A stretch of DNA of 9,117 nt, taken from NCBI GenBank assembly GCA_016762995.1, contig JAESUT010000178.1, forward strand, positions 1 to 9,117, given 5' to 3'. Made by a program: the position numbers and the translations under genes. The notes under the pieces were generated by a model, which had not been told where the DNA came from, ran no database searches, and worked only from the letters and a program-made list of their open reading frames with translations. Source of the stretch: Gammaproteobacteria bacterium (lineage in GTDB: Bacteria > Pseudomonadota > Gammaproteobacteria > Pseudomonadales > Pseudohongiellaceae). Positions 1-5,216 of the stretch are shown piece by piece. The stretch's first letter is position 1. Each line of letters opens with the position of its first letter.

Positions 1-436
1 CAATGTCCGCAGTCATATTAACTTCTTGCGGCATCCAGTGGTTTGCACAACCGTCCAGATATTTCTGCCAAGCCCAGTCATATTTGAAAGGAACGAGCTG
101 ATTTAAGTCTGCGCGACAATTAATCATGCGCTTGTCATCGACCGCGACTCGAGTAGCGGCGCCTTCAAGTTCTTCCATCCCAACGTCGACATTGAGTTCT
201 TCTAAATCGTTGATGGCTTTTTGCAGGACATCAGGGTTTTTCTTTTCTGCTGTAGCATCAAGATTCGATTGGAAGTTTGCAACTTGTTCTCGTGGGCTAA
301 CGGGAGCGGCCGTGATGTCGGCAGCAGATGCAATTGGCTCCCGGTTAACGGTTTCAATCTTGACAGGCTCGGTAGCGGCGGCTTTGACTAGGGGTATGGC
401 CCCATCCTCCTGCTCGAATTCATCCCATGACAGCAT
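1..436 (-). CDS. nrdB: Class Ia ribonucleotide reductase beta subunit, N-terminal part (cut by window edge)
   Basis: This subunit houses the diiron-tyrosyl radical that class Ia ribonucleotide reductase uses to make deoxyribonucleotides; it works with NrdA in the cytoplasm. Only the first 145 codons are in the window. The start ATG (complement of 434-436) is preceded by AAGGAA at 441-446, 4 nt away, a good ribosome binding site. The protein opens [12 protein letters not shown], followed by a roughly 90-residue low-complexity, acidic/alanine-rich extension, then the conserved core from about residue 104 ([20 protein letters not shown]) to [14 protein letters not shown] at the edge. W134 aligns by eye with the radical-transfer Trp48 of E. 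coli NrdB. The metal ligands and radical tyrosine lie beyond the edge, so they cannot be checked. The long extension is typical of Pseudomonas-like NrdB (about 415 residues). It lies 106 bp downstream of nrdA on the same strand and is probably cotranscribed with it. Confidence 0.95.
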   Translation of the reverse strand, partial: MLSWDEFEQEDGAIPLVKAAATEPVKIETVNREPIASAADITAAPVSPREQVANFQSNLDATAEKKNPDVLQKAINDLEELNVDVGMEELEGAATRVAVDDKRMINCRADLNQLVPFKYDWAWQKYLDGCANHWMPQEVNMTADI

Positions 437-542
437 AATATTCCTTAATCTATTTCTTACTTTTATTATTTCATGCTAGAAAAGTCGCTAGCACAGTGCT
501 TTGCGCGGCTTATGCCTGCGCTCGCTGTTGTTATTAATATTG

Positions 543-3395
543 TTACTGACAGGCTTCGCATTCTGGATCATCCAGAGAACATGCCATGGGTACCGGCGCC
601 GCTTCGCCGCTAGACACCTTATTAAGACTGTTGTCAGACACCGTAGACTTCTCTGTCGTTGTCGCCGCAAGTGCGCGCAAATAATAGGTAGTCTTTAAGC
701 CTCTTAACCAGGCCATGCGGTACATAACATCTAGTTTCTTGCCGCTTGCGCCAGCCACGTAGAGGTTGAGAGATTGCGCCTGATCGATCCACTTCTGACG
801 ACGACTTGCCGCATCGACGAGCCAGCGAGGCTCTACCTCGAAGGCAGTGGCATAGATGTGCTTGATGTTGTCAGGAACTCTATCGATCTTCTGTACGCTG
901 CCCTCGTAGTATTTCAGGTCATTTACCATCACGCTGTCCCAAAGGTTTTCCTGTTTCAGGTCGCGAACTAGAAATGGGTTTACCACGGTGAATTCACCGG
1001 ACAGATTCGATTTCACATATAAGTTTTGATATGTAGGCTCGATGGATTGCGAGACGCCGATGATGTTTGCGATTGTGGCGGTCGGTGCAATAGCCAGTAC
1101 ATTCGAGTTACGCATGCCGGTTTGTTGGATGCGTGCTCGCAGGCTATCCCAGTCGAGGCGTTGTTCTAAGTTGATGTCTAGGTACTCTTCGCCGCGCTCT
1201 TCTTGAAGAAGCTTAAGAGAGTCGATTGGAAGTATGCCTTGATCCCAGAGCGAACCATCATAAGTTTCATAGCGGCCGCGTTCTTCGGCGAGATCGCTAG
1301 AAGCCTGAATAGCGTGATAGCTAATAATTTCCATTGAAACATCGGCAAATTCTACAGCCTGATCGGAGGAGTAGGGGATGCGCTGTGTGTATAAGGCATC
1401 CTGAAAACCCATAATGCCCATGCCGATTGGCCGGTGCTTCAGATTCGACTTCTTCGCCTGCGGTACAGAGTAATAATTGATGTCGATGACGTTATCCAGC
1501 ATGCGTACAGCTGTCTTAATTGTCGACTTAAGTTTTTCTTGATCCAATCCGGATTCAGAGACGTGGTTCATTAAGTTCACGGAACCGAGATTACAGACGG
1601 CGATCTCTTCCTCGCTTGTATTCAGAGTAATCTCTGTACAAAGATTCGAGGAGTGAATCGTGCCGATGTGCTGCTGCGGAGAGCGTACGTTGCAAGAGTC
1701 TTTAAAAGTGATCCAAGGATGTCCAGTCTCGAACAGCATCGAAATCATCTTGCGCCATAAATCGCCAGCCTTAATAGTCTTGTAGACCTCCACCTCGCCA
1801 GCCATCGCCTTGCGCTCATATTCTATGTAAGCCTCTTCAAATGCTCTGCCGTGAAGGTCGTGCAAATCGGGAACATTGTTTGGAGAGAAGAGAGTCCAAT
1901 CCTGGTCGTTGAATACCCGCTTCATGAATAAATCGGGTATCCAGTTTGCTGTGTTCATGTCATGAGCGCGACGTCTCTCATCACCGGTGTTCTTGCGCAG
2001 TTCGAGGAACTCTTCGATATCAAGGTGCCAAGTTTCCAGGTATGCACATACAGCCCCCTTGCGCTTGCCGCCCTGATTTACCGCGACCGCGGTGTCGTTA
2101 ACGACCTTTAGAAAAGGAACGATGCCCTGTGATTTACCGTTAGTACCCTTGATGTGTGCGCCTAGTGCACGAACTGGCGTCCAGTCGTTGCCAAGTCCGC
2201 CAGCCCATTTGGAGAGCATGGCATTGTCTCTGATTGCCGAATAAATGCCGTGCAGATCATCTGGTACCGTAGTTAGGAAGCAAGAAGAGAGTTGCGGGCG
2301 CAGCGTGCCAGAGTTGAACAGCTGTGGAGTCGAGACCATATAATCAAAGCTAGAGAGCAGATTATAAAATTCGATCGCACGTTCTTCTCGATTCTCTTCA
2401 TTGCTGGCTAGGCCCATTGCGACGCGCATATAGAATACTTGCGGTAGTTCGAAACGCGTGTCGTTGCTGTGAATGAAGTAGCGGTCGTAAAGTGTTTGTA
2501 GGCCGAGGTAGGTGAATTGCATATCTCGATCTGCTTGCAAGGCTTCGCCAAGGATGTCTAAGTCATACTCTAATAGGTGAGGTGAGACTAGGCCAAGCTC
2601 TACGCCTTTCTCTATGTAAGGTTTCAAGGTTGCCGCGTAGCGATAGTGCATCTCTGACTGAGTGGCCGATTCGGCGATGCCGAGAAAGCCAAGGGCCTCG
2701 GCACGGATCGTGTCCATCAGCAGTCTGGCGGTTACGTAAGAGTAGTTTGGATCTTTTTCCACCATGGTACGAGCGGTCATCACCAGCGAGGTGCGAACGT
2801 CTTCCATCTTTACGCCAGGGTACAAATTCTTCAGTGTTTCTTGGTAAATGTCCTCGGCAGAGACATCTTCTAGTCCTTCGCAGGCTTCGTTGATAACGGT
2901 CTGAAGGCGCTGTGTATCTAGGGGGCCTTTTTCGCCATTGTCTAGAGTGATAATTATTTCGGCCTGACTGGGCTTTGTCTCTTCGCTCTTCCGTTCGCGA
3001 ATGCGCGCGTGGTCGGCGCGATAGATAACATAGCTTCTTGCTATCTTGTGTTCGCCAGTGCGCATCAGGGCGAGTTCAACCTGATCTTGAATGTCTTCAA
3101 TATGAATCGTGCCGCCTGAAGGCATGCGGCGACGAAAAATTTCGGTAATCTGATGGCCTAGCTGCTGAACCGATTCGTGGATGCGCGAGGACGCGGCCGC
3201 GTTTCCACCCTCAACGGCCAAATAGGCCTTGGTAATCGCTACGGATATCTTGGATTCAGAATAGCTAACCACGGAGCCGTTACGTTTAATAACACGCAGC
3301 TGTCCGGGGGCTGTCGCTGAAAGAGCTGCTGGTTCGTTGCTTGCTGAGGTGGCGGGGGAGGCAGGATCAACTGCTGTCTGTACATCTGTCTGCAT
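543..3395 (-). CDS. nrdA: Class Ia ribonucleotide reductase alpha (large, catalytic) subunit
   Basis: This enzyme reduces ribonucleoside diphosphates to deoxyribonucleoside diphosphates, using a radical delivered by NrdB. It is 950 residues, close to the size of Pseudomonas NrdA. Domains in order: an ATP-cone at about 32-127 (LRVIKRNGSVVSY to ARSYVIYRADH); a second, more divergent cone-like segment at about 146-232; then the ten-stranded barrel. Visible catalytic residues are C372 (QLSSCF), N584/C586/E588 in SNLCTEI (C586 being the thiyl cysteine), C601 (AVCNLGS, partner of C372), the radical-transfer pair Y904/Y905 (LKTTYYLRA), and the C-terminal redox cysteines C946 and C949 (DPECEACQ). A barrel signature is seen at about 761-787 (MRNSNVLAIAPTATIANIIG onward). 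All key residues are present, so it should be active. Start: GGAG at 3402-3405 sits 6 nt before the ATG. In P. aeruginosa NrdA the first of two cones binds the inhibitor dATP; the same is inferred here. Transcription is probably NrdR-controlled (boxes at 3610-3657). Confidence 0.98.
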   Translation of the reverse strand: MQTDVQTAVDPASPATSASNEPAALSATAPGQLRVIKRNGSVVSYSESKISVAITKAYLAVEGGNAAASSRIHESVQQLGHQITEIFRRRMPSGGTIHIEDIQDQVELALMRTGEHKIARSYVIYRADHARIRERKSEETKPSQAEIIITLDNGEKGPLDTQRLQTVINEACEGLEDVSAEDIYQETLKNLYPGVKMEDVRTSLVMTARTMVEKDPNYSYVTARLLMDTIRAEALGFLGIAESATQSEMHYRYAATLKPYIEKGVELGLVSPHLLEYDLDILGEALQADRDMQFTYLGLQTLYDRYFIHSNDTRFELPQVFYMRVAMGLASNEENREERAIEFYNLLSSFDYMVSTPQLFNSGTLRPQLSSCFLTTVPDDLHGIYSAIRDNAMLSKWAGGLGNDWTPVRALGAHIKGTNGKSQGIVPFLKVVNDTAVAVNQGGKRKGAVCAYLETWHLDIEEFLELRKNTGDERRRAHDMNTANWIPDLFMKRVFNDQDWTLFSPNNVPDLHDLHGRAFEEAYIEYERKAMAGEVEVYKTIKAGDLWRKMISMLFETGHPWITFKDSCNVRSPQQHIGTIHSSNLCTEITLNTSEEEIAVCNLGSVNLMNHVSESGLDQEKLKSTIKTAVRMLDNVIDINYYSVPQAKKSNLKHRPIGMGIMGFQDALYTQRIPYSSDQAVEFADVSMEIISYHAIQASSDLAEERGRYETYDGSLWDQGILPIDSLKLLQEERGEEYLDINLEQRLDWDSLRARIQQTGMRNSNVLAIAPTATIANIIGVSQSIEPTYQNLYVKSNLSGEFTVVNPFLVRDLKQENLWDSVMVNDLKYYEGSVQKIDRVPDNIKHIYATAFEVEPRWLVDAASRRQKWIDQAQSLNLYVAGASGKKLDVMYRMAWLRGLKTTYYLRALAATTTEKSTVSDNSLNKVSSGEAAPVPMACSLDDPECEACQ

Positions 3396-3609
3396 TATTA
3401 GCTCCGAATTTGGTGTCTACTGCTTAGTATTATTCTTAAGTAACTGTATTTTGTAACTGGCTCAAATTAGCTAGTCGCCTTTGGTTAAACCCTAAGGGGG
3501 TAAAACCCACTGATTCAGACCCCGTCACCTCAAATACTTCGGCGAAATAGAACCCATCTGGGCAGATTTGGCAGCGAAATCGACCCGTGGCCGAAAATCG
3601 GTAAGCTAT

Positions 3610-3657
3610 ACACTATATATTGTGTTTTTGCGGTAGGACTTTAACTATATTTTGAAT
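3610..3657. promoter_or_regulatory. Pair of NrdR boxes upstream of nrdAB
   Basis: The 16-mer ACACTATATATTGTGT at 3610-3625 matches the published NrdR box consensus acaCwAtATaTwGtgt at every position. A second, degenerate copy TAACTATATTTTGAAT lies at 3642-3657 (11 of 16 positions identical to the first). Their starts are 32 bp apart, about three helical turns, which is the usual arrangement for NrdR, the ATP/dATP-sensing zinc-finger/ATP-cone repressor of ribonucleotide reductase genes. The only downstream genes on the minus strand are nrdA and nrdB, so the pair should repress them. The first box contains -10-like sequence on the minus strand (TATATA/TATAGT) with an A-rich stretch upstream, so binding could occlude a promoter. 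I could not find a clean -35 at 16-18 bp spacing, so the exact start site is unresolved. The gene for NrdR is not in the window. Confidence 0.88.
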
Positions 3658-3669
3658 TTTTTTGGGAAC

Positions 3670-3747
3670 TCAAAAGGTAAGCCCGGAAACAGGATTAAAA
3701 AGTCCTTTCTGATCAAGTGCTTCTATTATTATTAGGAGGTATAACAT
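3670..3747 (-). CDS. Possible 25-residue hydrophobic small protein (marginal)
   Basis: A minus-strand ORF opens with ATG at 3747 and ends with TGA at 3670-3672. It reads MLYLLIIIEALDQKG and continues to FNPVSGLTF. The first eight residues are strongly hydrophobic but too short for a full membrane span. A GGGTGG sequence lies 6 nt before the ATG, a possible but imperfect ribosome binding site. It sits between the two NrdR-like box pairs and upstream of nrdA on the same strand, so if real it could be a leader peptide or small regulated protein. I recognise no family. An ORF of this length occurs easily by chance in AT-rich spacer, and I think chance is the more likely explanation. Confidence 0.15.
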   Translation of the reverse strand: MLYLLIIIEALDQKGLFNPVSGLTF

Positions 3748-3822
3748 CGCTAACCACCCAGCATCACAATAATTTTTATTAGTATCTCTAAGAGATGCTA
3801 GCTCTTGATTTTCGCTCAACTA

Positions 3823-3869
3823 ATACAATATATAGACAAGCTACAAATCGTAGACACAAGATAAAGCGC
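3823..3869. promoter_or_regulatory. Second, weaker NrdR-box-like pair
   Basis: ATACAATATATAGACA at 3823-3838 carries the complete core CWATATATWG of the NrdR box (12 of 16 positions identical to the reverse complement of the strong box at 3610). ACACAAGATAAAGCGC at 3854-3869 matches 12 of 16 consensus positions. Their starts are 31 bp apart, close to the 32 bp of the strong pair. It lies about 165 bp further upstream of nrdA than the strong pair. The reading as an NrdR site rests on motif plus spacing only; AT-rich spacer can produce partial matches, and no gene directly below it needs such a site unless nrdAB has a second, distal promoter. Confidence 0.4.
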
Positions 3870-3897
3870 TTGGCATGTTAATGCAAGTATTTTCTCT

Positions 3898-3941
3898 GTG
3901 GGTAATATGTGGGCAATATGTGGGTAAATTGTGAGTATGCT
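3898..3941. repeat. 11-bp tandem repeat, three good copies plus one degenerate
   Basis: Copies are GTGGGTAATAT (3898-3908), GTGGGCAATAT (3909-3919), GTGGGTAAATT (3920-3930) and a decayed GTGAGTATGCT (3931-3941). The 11-bp period places each copy on the same face of the helix. Each good copy, taken one base to the left (TGTGGGTAA, TGTGGGCAA, TGTGGGTAA at 3897, 3908 and 3919), resembles the reverse of the DnaA box TTATNCACA. All share one mismatch at the same position and the second has one more. E. coli nrdAB is known to be DnaA-regulated, which makes the likeness worth noting, but the shared mismatch means this may be another protein's site or a simple slippage repeat. Confidence 0.7.
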
Positions 3942-4059
3942 GTTGTTGTTATTGGGGAAAATAGAAGCCAGTTCGAGCGCAATCGCGGCGTGTACCGGTG
4001 ACTCAAAAAAGTGTAGAAAAGAGAGTAAAACTCGTGCCAAATCAGGCGATTGTCTCGAT

Positions 4060-4091
4060 ATTGTGCACCACTACATATAGTGGTGCACAAT
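4060..4091. terminator. 14-bp perfect hairpin just downstream of argF; possible U-tract-less terminator
   Basis: The arms 4060-4073 (ATTGTGCACCACTA) and 4078-4091 are perfect reverse complements, separated by the 4-nt loop CATA. On the minus strand the hairpin begins 19 nt after the argF stop codon, where a terminator or 3'-end stabilising structure is expected. Neither side is followed by a run of T: after the arm the minus strand continues TATCGAGACAATC. It is therefore not a textbook intrinsic terminator. It could instead be a Rho-linked 3'-end stabilising hairpin, or a palindromic operator. No second copy occurs in the window. Confidence 0.45.
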
Positions 4092-4110
4092 TCGACGGAA
4101 GTCCGCCATA

Positions 4111-5016
4111 TTACTGGGAAAGAAGGAACTCTATAAGCGCTTTCTGTGAATGCATGCGATTCTCGGCCTCATCCCACACCACGCTGTCTTTCGCATCGAG
4201 AATTGAGGCGCTCACTTCCTCGCCGCGATGCGCAGGAAGGCAGTGCATGAATAAGGCGTCGGACTTCGCTAAGGCCATCAGTTGCGAATTCACCTGAAAA
4301 CCTGTGAAACTCGCTAGTCGCTGATCCTGTTCCCCTTCCTGACCCATGGAGGCCCATACATCAGTGACTACCAAATCGGCATCAAGCACTGCTCTCTTCG
4401 GGTCTCGACTAAGCTGGATACGGTCCTTGTGCGTCTTGACCAATTCGGCGTTCGGCTCGAATCCTTCAGGGCTGGCAATGTTAAGCTGAAAATCGAATTT
4501 ATCGGCTGCATTGATGTAGGAGTGGCACATATTATTGCCATCACCTATCCAGGCTACTGTCTTTCCAGCTATGCTTCCGCGGTGTTCGACGTAGGTCTGT
4601 ACGTCGGCGAGCAACTGGCAGGGGTGAAAGTCATCAGTTAGCGCGTTGATGACAGGCACCGAGGAATACTCGGCAAAGCGCATAAGCTTCTTATGCTCAA
4701 ATGTGCGTATGGCAACGCAATCCACCATGCCAGCCAGCACGCGAGCGCTATCTTCGATAGGTTCGCCTCTGCCGAGTTGTGAGTCTGAATTCGCAAGAAA
4801 CACAGCCGAGCCGTCGAGTTGGTTCATGGCAACTTCGAAGGCGAGTCTAGTTCTTGTCGAAGGTTTCTCGAAAATTAGCCCTAGCGTCTTTCTTGGCTGC
4901 GGGACCGCCAGCTCTGGGTTCTTTTTCAGTTCGCCGGCACGCTGAATAATTTGATTTAATTCATCGCTGCTGAGGTCCTGCAGGGTAAGAAAATGTTTTA
5001 CACTCATCGATGGCAT
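4111..5016 (-). CDS. argF: Ornithine carbamoyltransferase (anabolic)
   Basis: It converts ornithine and carbamoyl phosphate to citrulline, the sixth step of arginine synthesis, in the cytoplasm. The 301-residue length is normal for the family. Visible motifs are STRTR at 53-57 (carbamoyl-phosphate binding), SQLGRGEP at 79-86, HPCQ at 131-134, WIGDGNNM at 156-163, DVWASMG at 219-225 (ornithine-binding loop) and HCLPAHRG at 258-265 (catalytic cysteine C259). It resembles P. aeruginosa ArgF rather than the catabolic ArcB. Start: two in-frame ATGs, at 5014-5016 and 5005-5007. The second gives [12 protein letters not shown], which fits relatives better, but neither has a strong ribosome binding site, so the longer frame is kept and the start is uncertain by three codons. 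It is divergent from hyuB (200 bp apart) and appears monocistronic. A promoter and a terminator-like hairpin lie upstream at 5094-5165. Confidence 0.97.
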   Translation of the reverse strand: MPSMSVKHFLTLQDLSSDELNQIIQRAGELKKNPELAVPQPRKTLGLIFEKPSTRTRLAFEVAMNQLDGSAVFLANSDSQLGRGEPIEDSARVLAGMVDCVAIRTFEHKKLMRFAEYSSVPVINALTDDFHPCQLLADVQTYVEHRGSIAGKTVAWIGDGNNMCHSYINAADKFDFQLNIASPEGFEPNAELVKTHKDRIQLSRDPKRAVLDADLVVTDVWASMGQEGEQDQRLASFTGFQVNSQLMALAKSDALFMHCLPAHRGEEVSASILDAKDSVVWDEAENRMHSQKALIEFLLSQ

Positions 5017-5093
5017 CTGCTTTTAGAGTATTGGAAGTTTTCGGGCTCGAGGCGTCTAACCAAGTTGGCTGGTAGTAATGAATTCGCAGCGCC

Positions 5094-5122
5094 AAAAACT
5101 AAAAAAGGCAGCTTTCGCCACC
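5094..5122 (-). terminator. Intrinsic-terminator-like hairpin in the argF leader (possible attenuator)
   Basis: On the minus strand GGTGGC (5122-5117), the GNRA-type loop GAAA (5116-5113) and GCTGCC (5112-5107) form a 6-bp stem with two G-U pairs. It is followed directly by TTTTTTAGTTTTT (5106-5094). This is the standard shape of a Rho-independent terminator reading toward argF. It lies only about 8 nt downstream of the start site predicted from the promoter at 5137-5165, and about 78 bp before the argF ATG. Because hyuB diverges, no other minus-strand gene upstream needs a terminator. Either it attenuates argF transcription or it is a relic of a former neighbour. The stem is weak, and no leader peptide or strong antiterminator pairing is visible. 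Confidence 0.5.
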
Positions 5123-5136
5123 TGTTGAATGGCCTT

Positions 5137-5165
5137 ATTTTAACTAGAACTGTTAGCCGAGGCAA
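5137..5165 (-). promoter_or_regulatory. Sigma-70-type promoter for argF
   Basis: Read on the minus strand, TTGCCT (5165-5160) and TAAAAT (5142-5137) are separated by exactly 17 bp. They match TTGACA at 4 of 6 positions and TATAAT at 5 of 6. The predicted transcription start is near 5130, giving a leader of roughly 115 nt before the argF ATG. I looked for an ArgR-type operator (TGAAT...ATTCA dyad) around it and found no convincing match. Confidence 0.55.
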
Positions 5166-5216
5166 TTGTCCGTGTGGATTGAGTAGGTAATTGCATAGCT
5201 ATTTGCAGGGTATTGT

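Larger units (their letters stand above)
3396..4110. other. 715-bp gene-poor intergenic region between argF and nrdA, regulatory-rich
   Basis: No convincing protein gene lies here; the short open frames lack family resemblance or good start signals. In order along the plus strand it holds: a roughly 215-bp stretch that would be the nrdA 5' leader, with three overlapping short dyads at 3483-3508 (GGTTAAACC, CCCTAAGGG, GGGTAAAACCC); an NrdR box pair at 3610-3657; an A/T tract at 3655-3663; a marginal 25-codon ORF on the minus strand at 3670-3747; a second NrdR-like pair at 3823-3869; an 11-bp tandem repeat at 3898-3941; and a 14-bp perfect hairpin at 4060-4091. Both flanking genes are on the minus strand, so most of this sequence lies upstream of nrdA. 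I found no tRNA, no transposon ends and no recognisable riboswitch. Confidence 0.7.

Noticed and set aside
126..479. Plus-strand 117-codon ORF opposite nrdB
   Set aside because: It is the antisense shadow of the well-supported nrdB frame; serine/threonine-rich composition is typical of such shadows.
3396..3610. Adenosylcobalamin riboswitch in the nrdA leader
   Set aside because: No conserved B12-box (GCCACTG-like) sequence or large multi-stem potential was seen, and nrdA is the B12-independent class I enzyme.
3734..3769. Perfect Shine-Dalgarno AGGAGGT (plus strand) followed by a short frame ATC-GCT-AAC-CAC-CCA-GCA-TCA-CAA-TAA
   Set aside because: The codon at the right spacing is ATC, not a normal start, and the frame is only eight codons. 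I treat it as chance.
3781..3815. Terminator-like dyads (ATCTCT-A-AGAGAT and AAGAG-ATGCTAG-CTCTT)
   Set aside because: Stems are 5-6 bp, they overlap each other, one has no room for a loop, and no gene ends here.
3816..4040. Minus-strand 74-codon ORF across the tandem repeat
   Set aside because: It reads through the 11-bp repeat and spacer, has no family resemblance and no good ribosome binding site; overlapping frames of similar length exist in the same place.
4060..4091. NtrC-like site (TGCACC...GGTGCA) within the argF downstream hairpin
   Set aside because: The half-sites are 12 bp apart instead of the roughly 5 bp of NtrC sites, and there is no sigma-54 promoter nearby.
5124..5141. ArgR operator candidate near the argF promoter (TGAAT half at 5126-5130)
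   Set aside because: The second half-site does not match; only one 5-bp half resembles the box.
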